Positions 1 to 6,196 are shown, numbered from the stretch's first letter. The stretch is 6,196 nucleotides of DNA from Candidatus Omnitrophota bacterium (GCA_030617085.1 JAUWWB010000067.1:1-6196); one strand, 5' to 3'. The notes: generated by a model from the letters alone, not told the origin. Numbers and translations: made by a program.

Positions 1-42
1 CCAAAATCTAAGAAATAATATTAAAAGAGGTAGACAAACGAA

Positions 43-2928
43 ATGACAAGTTCGTGGTTAACCAAACATATAAGCATCAAGAGGATAATAAGCGTCACGG
101 CTTTGACCGCCTTTCTTGCGTCCGTAATCCTGCCCGATGCCCGGGCCGCGATGGTTGCGGGGGCCGCTCCCCACGAAACGGCGCCGCGTGGACACATGTC
201 CCTTGCGCCCCTGAACCCCGATACTTTCACGCTCCCTTCGCACCTCGGCGAGATCAGAGACAGATGGTGTGCCCCTTCCCACCATCCACCATCCACTAGC
301 CACTATCCACGAAAAACGATAATCCACATCCAGGACGCCCATTGTAACTACTCTTGCCAGCAGTCGATAAATGGCATCATAGAACATTTAAACAGAGAAT
401 ACGGCATAGACTTGGCGCTTTTGGAAGGAGGTGCCGGCGATTATGACCTCTCTGTCTTTACCGATATTGAAGACAAAGCATTAAGGAGCAATGTTGCCGA
501 CTATTTTGTAAAGGAAGGAAGAGTGAACGGCGCGGAGCTCTTCGCCATAAATAACCCCGGAAAGGTCACACTGAAAGGGCTTGAAGAACCGGAGCTGTAC
601 ATTAAACACCTCAGCGCATATAGACAGACCCTCAAATATAAGCAGCGTGTGGATCAAATATTGAATATTCTGGGCCATTACCTGACAGAACTGAAACGGA
701 ACATATATTTGGACGGGCTCAAAGAATTTGATCAGAATAGAGCCTGGCAAAAAGATAAAAAAACAGAACTGAACGAATATCTCGGCTATCTGGCGGGCCT
801 GGCAGGGCAGCTTGATATAGACATATCGCAGCGCGAAAACCTTCATAAGATCAGCGCCGTCCTGGGGCGGGAGAGAAACATTGATTTCAAGAAAGCGGAT
901 TCCGAAAAAAAGGTCCTGATCGATAAACTGACGAAGAGGATGTCGAGGGCGGAAATAGATATTCTTGTCAAAAACACCCTGCACTTCAAGGAAGGCCTCA
1001 TCAGGCAAAGCGACTTTTTCTCATATCTCTTCAGAAAAGCAAGGTCCATAGACATGGATCCGCATGTGGCCTTCCCGGACCTTTCAAAATACAGAAGTTA
1101 CGTCGAAATATACGAGTCCATGGACAAGCGGGCTCTGTTCAAAGAAATAGCGGGGATAGAAGACGAGATGGCGGAGAAGCTCTGCGTAAACGACGCGCAA
1201 AGAAAGCTCTACAAGCTGTCAAAAGACCTCTCGCTGCTGAATAAGCTTTTTAACGCAAGCCTCACGATAGATGAATACAGGTACTACCGGGAAAACAAGC
1301 GTTCTTTAACCACCGGGCGATTCCTGTCTTTCGTCCGCGCCGAAGCGCCCAAATACAGAATAGCGATCGACGCGGCGGATGACATTATGGCCCTGGACAT
1401 GTACACCGGCAGGATGGGCCGGTTCTACGAGATCGCCTTTGAAAGAGATAGAGCGTTCATGAGGAATATTGACGCCTGTGCCGGAGACAAAGATAGGATG
1501 ATAGTGCTCTCGGGCGGATTTCACGGGGAAAACCTGGGAAGGATGCTGAAAGAGAAAGGGTATTCCTACGTATCCATAATGCCCTGTGTCGACGCGTCCG
1601 GGGAGAGCCCCTACTTCAGTTTACTAAGCGGCGGCCTTTTAAAGGAAGAGCGGCTCATCAAATCTGCGGTATCGGCCATAGCGATACAAAGCATGTTCAG
1701 CGAAATGAACGTTTGCGCCGGCGTGGACGACGTAAGCAAGCTTGCGGTTCTTCTCAGAAAAGCGACAGACCAAAACAAACAGCTTGTGCTGGAAATAAGA
1801 GATCAAAGCGGAAACTTCACGAAAAGAGTAATATTCAAAAAGAACACCGGCGGGGAATATGAAAGGGAGGATATCGAAAATCCGGCGGCAAGGCTTGATC
1901 TGCCGACAGATCCAGAAGCCGTCGAAGCGGCAGAAGTTAAGGTCTCCACGGATAACGGGATCCTTTCCATTCAGACAAAGTCATATTTGAGCCGGTCCCC
2001 GGGAAAGGAAATTACTTCGCGGGCGCCCCCGGCTATAGACATGAGAAAAGTATCCGTGGAAAGCGTGTCTCCAGGTTACGATCTATGGCTAAAAATAAAA
2101 AGTGACGTTATGCGAGTGACCAAAGTTATGCCGGAAAAATTCATGCATGAGTTAGACCGGTATTTCCTGGATTCCAAAGCGATCTCGGCAATACTGAAAT
2201 ATGATGACCGCGTCATCGGTTATGTGGTAGGGGGACCGTTGGAATGGTATCCCCATTGCCACGATGACAATTACGGGAAAAAGAACACAGCCTATATTTG
2301 TCTCAGAGGCGTATTGTCGGAGTTCCAGGGGTACGGTTTAGGGCCAAAATTGCAGCGGGAGTTTTTTAAGATCGCCGGAAAGCGCGGGTGTAAATATGTG
2401 GCGCACCACCAGAGAAAAGGCTTTGTCGGTGCAGGGGAAGAGATACTGGCGGAATTTCTGAACTGGGACGACCGTGGGAACACGTTTCAATATTCAAGGC
2501 GCGTTCTAATCGACTCCATATGGCGCAAGCTTTTTCGAAAGATAATCGGGAAAAAGGCGGGGAACGTGCCAGTCTACCAAAAGTCCGGCAATGATTACCG
2601 GCCGGTTGATGCGCCAGAACAAGGAAACGAAGCTGTTCAGCAGATCGGCAAGCGTGCGAAAGTTGATCAGGTGATTGAAAGGGGTGGGGAGAAGTACCTT
2701 CGGGTTGTGGACGCCCGGGACGAGAGCAGGGTGCTGGATGAGATAGAGCTTACCCGGTGGACATCCTCGGCTTACTTGCCACCGGCTTTGAAAGAGTTGA
2801 AGGCCTGTCCGGCAGGCGATCGCGGCACCCGGCGGGACGAAGTCCTGGAGGCGTTCCTGGAGATGCTTGAGAACTCTCCGCCGGAATATTATGTCTTCAC
2901 GCGCCTCGTCGGAGACCTTTTCGGATAG
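43..2928 (+). CDS. Exported multi-domain protein, ChaN/TraB/EreA-like domain plus GNAT-like domain (5' part of an interrupted gene)
   Basis: Molecular function is unknown. The ATG at 43 follows AGAGGT at 26-31. Residues 1-35 form a signal peptide (K8, K13, R14, then a hydrophobic run 15-30, and a likely cut after D-A-R-A35), so export is predicted. Residues 92-140 carry HIQDAH (95-100) and LLEGG (126-130), and SGGFHG lies at 490-495. This strand-His-helix-Glu layout with a late Gly-Gly-x-His resembles the ChaN/TraB/erythromycin-esterase-like superfamily; the assignment is inference from motifs. Residues about 170-470 are charged and helix-rich. Residues about 667-822 look like a GNAT acetyltransferase, with the acetyl-CoA loop QGYGLG at 762-767. 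The tail (about 823-961) is unassigned. The frame ends at a TAG (2926-2928), after which the same frame continues as sensible protein to 4575, so this is probably not the natural C-terminus. A GNAT domain behind a signal peptide is odd because acetyl-CoA is cytoplasmic. The reading frame is near certain; the domain names are moderate. Confidence 0.85.
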   Translation: MTSSWLTKHISIKRIISVTALTAFLASVILPDARAAMVAGAAPHETAPRGHMSLAPLNPDTFTLPSHLGEIRDRWCAPSHHPPSTSHYPRKTIIHIQDAHCNYSCQQSINGIIEHLNREYGIDLALLEGGAGDYDLSVFTDIEDKALRSNVADYFVKEGRVNGAELFAINNPGKVTLKGLEEPELYIKHLSAYRQTLKYKQRVDQILNILGHYLTELKRNIYLDGLKEFDQNRAWQKDKKTELNEYLGYLAGLAGQLDIDISQRENLHKISAVLGRERNIDFKKADSEKKVLIDKLTKRMSRAEIDILVKNTLHFKEGLIRQSDFFSYLFRKARSIDMDPHVAFPDLSKYRSYVEIYESMDKRALFKEIAGIEDEMAEKLCVNDAQRKLYKLSKDLSLLNKLFNASLTIDEYRYYRENKRSLTTGRFLSFVRAEAPKYRIAIDAADDIMALDMYTGRMGRFYEIAFERDRAFMRNIDACAGDKDRMIVLSGGFHGENLGRMLKEKGYSYVSIMPCVDASGESPYFSLLSGGLLKEERLIKSAVSAIAIQSMFSEMNVCAGVDDVSKLAVLLRKATDQNKQLVLEIRDQSGNFTKRVIFKKNTGGEYEREDIENPAARLDLPTDPEAVEAAEVKVSTDNGILSIQTKSYLSRSPGKEITSRAPPAIDMRKVSVESVSPGYDLWLKIKSDVMRVTKVMPEKFMHELDRYFLDSKAISAILKYDDRVIGYVVGGPLEWYPHCHDDNYGKKNTAYICLRGVLSEFQGYGLGPKLQREFFKIAGKRGCKYVAHHQRKGFVGAGEEILAEFLNWDDRGNTFQYSRRVLIDSIWRKLFRKIIGKKAGNVPVYQKSGNDYRPVDAPEQGNEAVQQIGKRAKVDQVIERGGEKYLRVVDARDESRVLDEIELTRWTSSAYLPPALKELKACPAGDRGTRRDEVLEAFLEMLENSPPEYYVFTRLVGDLFG
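277..311 (+). repeat. Degenerate heptanucleotide tandem repeat inside the exported-protein gene
   Basis: Five consecutive 7-bp units on the theme ATCCACY: tcccacc, atccacc, atccact, agccact, atccacg. They encode a His/Pro/Ser/Thr-rich linker (about residues 79-90, S-H-H-P-P-S-T-S-H-Y-P-R) between the post-signal region and the HIQDAH domain. Seven is not a multiple of three, so gain or loss of one unit would shift the frame of the whole gene. The units have diverged, which would reduce slippage. Similar heptamer arrays are known from other bacteria, notably cyanobacterial STRR sequences. Any function here is unknown. Confidence 0.7.
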
Positions 2929-3027
2929 TCCTCGCCGGAACATGGCCTTATAGCGATTCACAGGGAGCTTGACAATCCGATATCGATATTTCACGAAATA
3001 GGCGAGTATTTCCTTGTCGCAGGATCA
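2926..3027 (+). other. In-frame amber codon and open readthrough segment joining two halves of one gene
   Basis: TAG at 2926-2928 is the only stop in frame 1 between 43 and the TAA at 4573-4575. The next 33 codons (2929-3027) contain no ATG, GTG or TTG but encode a well-behaved peptide: S-S-P-E-H-G-L-I-A-I-H, then a D-N-P-I-S-I-F stretch and H-E-I-G-E-Y (2992-3009), running directly into the 3028 ORF. Noncoding DNA would be expected to gather stops and lose such character, so the segment is most likely former or current coding sequence. Explanations are a recent nonsense mutation, a base-call or assembly error, or amber readthrough or reassignment. A one-base change from Tyr, Gln, Glu, Lys, Trp, Ser or Leu codons gives TAG. 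Other stops visible in the window are TAA and TGA only. An 8-bp direct repeat (cgccggaa) lies at 2879-2886 and 2933-2940, on either side of the stop. Confidence 0.8.
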
Positions 3028-4575
3028 ATGGGGCTTGCGCTGTCAGGCGGGGAACTGACCGTTTCGGTGAGCGGGAAAGAGATAAGGTTCGACATTGCCG
3101 GCGCGATTGAGGACCTTGTGAAATGCGGAGAGAGCTGGGCGGGCGCGGACGAGAAGGAGCTTAACAAAAAGCCGCATTACCTGCTACGCATCCTGCAAAG
3201 GCAGATGTTCGGCTGGGAAGACAGGGGGGTGACGGCGCAGATAAAAGAAGAACTGCGGATAAGGCCTTTGGAAAATAAGGTTTATAGCTACGATCCTGGG
3301 GCGCCCGCAAAAATCGATCTGATCCTTTTTCCGGGGAGGTCTTCCTGGGATTACAGCGATTCATATGGAAAGCAAATGGGCGGTATTACGAGCGGCTGCT
3401 TGTTCCAACAGTACGAAAAGGATGAAGTGTGCAGTATGGCCGTAAAAGAGAAACCCTTGCCGACGCTGACCCGCGAGGCGATCGAAAGCAAGTACGGCCT
3501 GGTGCCCGCGGCCGGAAAAGAGACGGCAGTTGCCCCCGATGCGGGACAAAAAGACGCCACGCTCCTACGCTCCGCGGATTTCAGAGAAGCGTTTTTCAGG
3601 CATCCTAATTTTAGCGATTCCATAATGCAAAACACGATGTTTGACGAAAACTGGGGCAGGTATTTTGAAGACATGGGCTACCATGTGGAATACAGCCAAA
3701 GCGAGGGAAGCGCCTGGTGTGAAGTGACCAGCCCCAAGTTGGTCGACGCTGATGGTGATAGCAAAAATGAAATTCAGCAAAAGGATAAGCTTCAAGCGCC
3801 GGCCGTAGAAGCCGGGTATATCACGGGGCTTTCTGAAGAAATGCTCGCAACGTTCAGTGGCGCCTCCCTGGTGAACCACCCCTGCACGATAGGGCTTGTT
3901 TTAAGAGCGAGATCCGGTGACGTTGAGGAACTGGCGAAGCTGGAAAGATTCGGCCGGAGGATGGAGGCTCTGGGTAGAAGGTTTGGCCGGAAAAGTCAGA
4001 TAGTCAAGGGGCTGTTCGAATGGGAGTTGAAGGATATCAGATATGTCGTATATATTGATGACGGCACCTCAGGAGATGAAAACATTAAGAGATTAGAGGA
4101 ATTCACCCGGCGGCTTTCGGAACAGGGTAATCCGAGAGAGAGGACGTTCGCGTGGGTGCTGTCGGATAAAGACAGGCTTGAAAAGGGGAAATATCGCGAA
4201 TGGATGGGATCCCTGAATAAGGTTGCTTACCTGGCCGGGTTAAAAGGCGAGTACCTTCCGGTTTCATGGCAGATGCTGACCGGACCGCTGTTCGCCAACC
4301 TGATAGACTCAAAGAGCAAGGACGGGACGAGTGAGGCGGGGAGGATAGGCCCGATCGTGGACGCGATAATGGAATCCGTAAGCCGCATGACCGGCATGGC
4401 CCCCGGGGAACTGCGTGATAGCTCTTTGGGCGAAAAACTGGAAAGACTCCGCACGGCAAACATGGCAGAGATCGCCGAGCTTTTTAACGGCATATCGCTC
4501 GTGTTGCCTCTGGCGAGGCCGTTGACGGGCGAGTTGGACGACCACTTCGAAAAGGACAAGGCGTTCGCTACTTAA
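3028..4575 (+). CDS. 3' part of the interrupted exported protein gene, unknown function
   Basis: This is the same reading frame as the upstream 961-aa ORF, separated from it by one TAG and 33 sense codons. ATG 3028 is simply the first possible start. Its only ribosome-site candidate is AGGA at 3021-3024, three bases away and too close to be convincing, and there is no signal peptide. Independent translation is therefore doubtful, and the true protein probably begins at 43. Residues 1-85 look like the continuation of an upstream domain, with P-H-Y-L-L-R-I-L-Q-R near residue 48. Residues about 125-180 are a linker rich in Lys, Ala and Pro. Residues about 182-245 (from F-R-E-A-F-F) and about 258-515 look like further folded, mixed alpha/beta regions, including an acidic Y-I-D-D-G stretch. 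I recognise no catalytic motif. The TAA end, followed by repeats, looks like a natural C-terminus. If the stop is real and not suppressed, this is a pseudogene remnant. Confidence 0.65.
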   Translation: MGLALSGGELTVSVSGKEIRFDIAGAIEDLVKCGESWAGADEKELNKKPHYLLRILQRQMFGWEDRGVTAQIKEELRIRPLENKVYSYDPGAPAKIDLILFPGRSSWDYSDSYGKQMGGITSGCLFQQYEKDEVCSMAVKEKPLPTLTREAIESKYGLVPAAGKETAVAPDAGQKDATLLRSADFREAFFRHPNFSDSIMQNTMFDENWGRYFEDMGYHVEYSQSEGSAWCEVTSPKLVDADGDSKNEIQQKDKLQAPAVEAGYITGLSEEMLATFSGASLVNHPCTIGLVLRARSGDVEELAKLERFGRRMEALGRRFGRKSQIVKGLFEWELKDIRYVVYIDDGTSGDENIKRLEEFTRRLSEQGNPRERTFAWVLSDKDRLEKGKYREWMGSLNKVAYLAGLKGEYLPVSWQMLTGPLFANLIDSKSKDGTSEAGRIGPIVDAIMESVSRMTGMAPGELRDSSLGEKLERLRTANMAEIAELFNGISLVLPLARPLTGELDDHFEKDKAFAT

Positions 4576-4580
4576 TTGTA

Positions 4581-4601
4581 ATCAGATATCAGACATCAGC
4601 C
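4581..4601 (+). repeat. Three-unit heptanucleotide tandem repeat
   Basis: Three adjacent 7-bp units, atcagat, atcagac and atcagcc, start five bases after the TAA of the preceding gene and end beside the left arm of the inverted repeat. The period matches the heptamer tract at 277-311, though the unit differs. The tract is short, so chance cannot be fully excluded. Confidence 0.5.
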
Positions 4602-4602
4602 A

Positions 4603-4695
4603 CCTGTAATCCTGAGCGAAGCGAAGGATCTCTCACGTGTTGCCCCCCCTGAAAACGACGAGGCAGAGATCCTTCGCTTCGCTCAGGATGACAGG
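4603..4695. repeat. Long inverted repeat, 31-bp arms around a 31-nt loop (REP/MITE-like palindrome)
   Basis: The left arm 4603-4633 and right arm 4665-4695 are reverse complements at 30 of 31 positions; the inner 25 bp (4609-4633 and 4665-4689) match perfectly. Each arm also has ATCCT and AGGAT ends around a GAGCGAAGCGA core, so an arm can fold on itself. The loop is 4634-4664. The core resembles a palindromic repeat I recall from many environmental bacterial genomes (recollection, not a search). It lies 27 nt past the TAA of the upstream gene, so in RNA it would form a very stable hairpin able to protect 3' ends or hinder transcription. No U-tract follows, so it is not a classical intrinsic terminator. 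No transposase or clear target duplication is visible. Confidence 0.85.
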
Positions 4696-4725
4696 GGGGA
4701 GGCAGACTCCGCGGCTCCCCTGACC

Positions 4726-4754
4726 TTGCCAAATCCTTCAGGCGAGTGTAACAT
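4726..4754 (+). promoter_or_regulatory. Candidate sigma70-type promoter for the desulforedoxin/radical SAM unit
   Basis: TTGCCA (4726-4731, 5/6 to the -35 consensus) is followed after exactly 17 nt by TAACAT (4749-4754, 4/6 to the -10 consensus). Transcription would begin near 4761, giving a leader of about 45 nt before the ATG at 4807. It sits between the inverted repeat and the gene, as expected for a new transcription unit. The match is modest and could be chance. Confidence 0.35.
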
Positions 4755-4792
4755 TAAGAATATGGTTCTGGATGTGATTTTGTGGTATCCCG

Positions 4793-4800
4793 AAAGGAGG
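4793..4800 (+). promoter_or_regulatory. Strong Shine-Dalgarno site fixing the desulforedoxin start
   Basis: AAAGGAGG lies six bases before ATG 4807, a near-ideal ribosome-binding site and spacing. It decides the start in favour of 4807 over the upstream in-frame TTG at 4726, whose extra 27 residues have no resemblance to desulforedoxins. Confidence 0.85.
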
Positions 4801-4806
4801 GGACTT

Positions 4807-4935
4807 ATGGTAGAGGTTGCTAATGTCGGTGAAAATTACAGATGCAATATTTGCGGGAATGAGGTTACTGTTACGAAAGCGGGCGGTGGGGAGCTTGTTT
4901 GCTGCGGGCAGCCCATGGAAAAGCTCGAAGAGTGA
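4807..4935 (+). CDS. Desulforedoxin (small rubredoxin-like iron protein)
   Basis: A 42-residue protein that binds one iron through four cysteines: C13-x2-C16 and the adjacent pair C32-C33. The pattern Y-R-C-N-I-C-G followed by G-G-G-E-L-V-C-C-G-Q-P-M is the signature of free-standing desulforedoxin and of the N-terminal domain of desulfoferrodoxin (superoxide reductase). The length is close to the 36-aa Desulfovibrio gigas protein. There is no catalytic superoxide reductase domain downstream, so it is a desulforedoxin, not a truncated reductase by any visible sign. Family members are cytoplasmic homodimers thought to act in electron transfer or oxidative defence in anaerobes. The start is fixed by AAAGGAGG at 4793-4800. 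The radical SAM gene begins 32 nt after its stop with no clear promoter between, suggesting co-transcription; a role as electron donor to that enzyme is inference only. Confidence 0.92.
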   Translation: MVEVANVGENYRCNICGNEVTVTKAGGGELVCCGQPMEKLEE

Positions 4936-4967
4936 GAACTCTTCAGCGCCAGTCGTCAGATTACAAG

Positions 4968-6083
4968 ATGACTTCCTGTATAAATTGTAAGAGAGAATCG
5001 GAACTCATTTCCGATGCTTTGGGCGTTTGCCTGGATTGCATCCGTAAAGGGTCCGGAAAGGCTCTGGCGCGAATAAAAGAGGCTCACTGGGCGTCACGGT
5101 CAAAGTTCGGCCTTCCGGAAGCACCTCCTAAAGACCCTGAAGGCGTCAGCTGCAAGTTGTGCGTGAACGAATGCCGGATACCGGAAGGCGGAAGCGGTTA
5201 CTGTGGGCTGAGAAGGAATGTTGACGGTAAGTTGACGGGGCCTACGGAGGACGTAGCTAACCTTACTTATTACCACGACAGCCTTCCCACCAACTGCGTT
5301 GCCGAGTGGGTTTGCCCGGCGGGGACGGGGTGCGGGTATCCTGAGTTCGCGCACGTGGAGGGGCCGGAATACGGGTATAAGAACCTGGCGGTGTTTTATG
5401 TCGGCTGTTCTTTTGACTGCCTGTTCTGCCAGAACTGGCATTTTAGGAATGAGCTGAAAAGGCGGCCCGCGGTGACCGTCGATGAACTGGGGGGTGCCGT
5501 AGATGACCGGACTTCCTGCGTGTGTTTTTTCGGCGGGGATCCCGCGCCGCAGCTTCCGCACTCGATAAAGTTCGCGCGGAAGGCAATGAAGGCAAGGAAG
5601 GGCGAGATCCTGCGGATATGCTGGGAGACCAACGGGACGATGCATCCGCAGCTTCTGGAGGAGATAATGGAGATCGCTTCGGTCTCCGGCGGGTGCGTGA
5701 AATTCGACCTTAAGGCGTATGATGAGAAGCTGAATCTCGCGCTTTGCGGGGTGACGAACAAAAGGACGCTCGAGAATTTCGCGCTCGCCTCAAAATACGT
5801 GAAGAAGAGGAAGATCCCGCCCGTGCTTGTCGCCAGCACCTTGCTTGTCCCGGGGTACGTGGACACGAAGGAAGTCTCTGACATAGCGAATTTCATATCC
5901 GGCCTTGACCCTTCCATCCCATACTCCCTGCTGGGATTCGGCCCCAATTTTTTCATGTCGGACCTGCCATGCACCTCAAGAACGCACGCTGAGGCGTGTT
6001 TCGCCGCCGCGAAGGAAGCGGGCCTCCAAAATGTCAATATTGGGAACACCCATCTTCTGGGGGAGGATTACGGGTGGAGCTGA
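4968..6083 (+). CDS. Radical SAM protein related to pyruvate formate-lyase-activating enzyme/AmrS
   Basis: A 371-aa probably cytoplasmic enzyme that should hold a [4Fe-4S] cluster and cleave S-adenosylmethionine to make a radical; its substrate is unknown. The cluster motif is C147-x3-C151-x2-C154 followed by Q-N-W, as in the PflA/AmrS-like group. GGDP at 189-192 stands for the SAM-binding GGE motif, W-E-T-N-G is at 219-223 and a D-L-K-A segment follows. The N-terminus adds C4-x2-C7 and C21-x2-C24 (zinc-ribbon-like), then C62-x2-C65-x3-C69-x9-C79, and C110, C116 and C122, which could hold extra metal or Fe-S sites. Length and the closing I-G-N-T-H-L-L look complete. ATG 4968 was chosen because it just includes the first Cys pair; the site lacks a clear Shine-Dalgarno, so translation may depend on coupling to the desulforedoxin gene. 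A TTG at 4899 in the same frame would overlap that gene and adds unrelated residues. No AMMECR1 or Memo partner gene is visible. Confidence 0.9.
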   Translation: MTSCINCKRESELISDALGVCLDCIRKGSGKALARIKEAHWASRSKFGLPEAPPKDPEGVSCKLCVNECRIPEGGSGYCGLRRNVDGKLTGPTEDVANLTYYHDSLPTNCVAEWVCPAGTGCGYPEFAHVEGPEYGYKNLAVFYVGCSFDCLFCQNWHFRNELKRRPAVTVDELGGAVDDRTSCVCFFGGDPAPQLPHSIKFARKAMKARKGEILRICWETNGTMHPQLLEEIMEIASVSGGCVKFDLKAYDEKLNLALCGVTNKRTLENFALASKYVKKRKIPPVLVASTLLVPGYVDTKEVSDIANFISGLDPSIPYSLLGFGPNFFMSDLPCTSRTHAEACFAAAKEAGLQNVNIGNTHLLGEDYGWS

Positions 6084-6196
6084 AACTTCCTTTTTTCGTT
6101 ATGAAGGATATCATGGCGGGTAGAATGTTTGCGTGAGCATCTCCCAAATGGGTAGAGGCTGACGACGGGCTTACCCGCCGGAGGCGCGGTGCGGGG

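Noticed and set aside
16..21. TAATAT as a -10 element before the first gene.
   Set aside because: Any -35 partner would fall outside the window and the upstream sequence is A/T-rich, so the match has little weight.
4603..4695. Two-spacer CRISPR remnant or intrinsic terminator.
   Set aside because: The arms are inverted, not direct, repeats, with only one loop and no cas genes; no U-tract follows the hairpin.
4726..4806. Extended N-terminus of desulforedoxin from a TTG at 4726.
   Set aside because: The strong Shine-Dalgarno before ATG 4807 and the usual family length favour the short form; 4726 overlaps the candidate -35 element.
5100..6049. Long open frames on the minus strand opposite the radical SAM gene (5100-5645 and 5396-6049).
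   Set aside because: They lie wholly within a well-recognised gene, have compositions typical of antisense reading of G+C-rich codons and resemble no protein family.
6088..6108. Possible terminator after the radical SAM gene (tcctt and aagga arms with a T-run between).
   Set aside because: The stem has only five A/T-rich base pairs and the T-run lies in the loop instead of after the stem.
6084..6196. Terminal 113 nt with an 8-bp inverted pair (6115-6122 and 6172-6179), a small hairpin at 6140-6156, and a short ATG-initiated frame at 6101 that hits TGA at 6134 and then stays open to the window edge.
   Set aside because: A selenocysteine codon with a SECIS hairpin was considered, but there is no ribosome site, no Cys/Sec motif and no recognisable protein. 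The stems are short and match no riboswitch or terminator I know. No gene is supported.

Overview
The window reads as chromosomal DNA from an anaerobic, uncultivated-type bacterium. The best guess at lineage is Omnitrophota (former candidate division OP3) or a relative. This rests on recalled family resemblance: very long exported multi-domain proteins opening with a short signal peptide and an 'IIHIQDAH...LLEGG' domain, and carrying 'HEIGEY' and 'PHYLLRxLQR' segments, are typical there. No database search was possible. Anaerobiosis is inferred from the desulforedoxin and the radical SAM enzyme. All supported genes are on the + strand.

Region 1 (43-4575) is one long reading frame of 1510 sense-position codons interrupted by a single in-frame TAG at 2926-2928. 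The 5' part (43-2928, 961 aa) has a signal peptide, a domain resembling the ChaN/TraB/EreA esterase-like fold, a long helical region and a GNAT-type acetyltransferase-like domain. The 3' part (first ATG at 3028, 515 aa) has no signal peptide and no well-spaced ribosome site. The 33 codons between the TAG and that ATG encode a coherent peptide, including an HEIGE motif. The two parts therefore look like one gene split by a nonsense mutation, a sequencing error or a recoded stop. This is the most interesting point in the window.

Region 2 (4576-4806) is intergenic. It holds three 7-bp tandem units, then a 31-bp inverted repeat (30/31 matched) around a 31-nt loop, then a candidate sigma70-type promoter and a strong Shine-Dalgarno site.

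Region 3 (4807-6083) is a probable two-gene unit: a free-standing 42-aa desulforedoxin (one Fe(Cys)4 site) followed 32 nt later by a 371-aa radical SAM enzyme related to the PflA/AmrS group, with extra N-terminal cysteine motifs. A small iron-cysteine protein next to a radical SAM enzyme suggests, but does not prove, an electron-transfer pairing. The last 113 nt contain no gene I can support.

There is no sign of CRISPR, transposase, phage, tRNA or rRNA genes. Apart from the split exported protein and the repeats, the window looks like ordinary genome content, and I do not see convincing evidence of a new multi-gene system.
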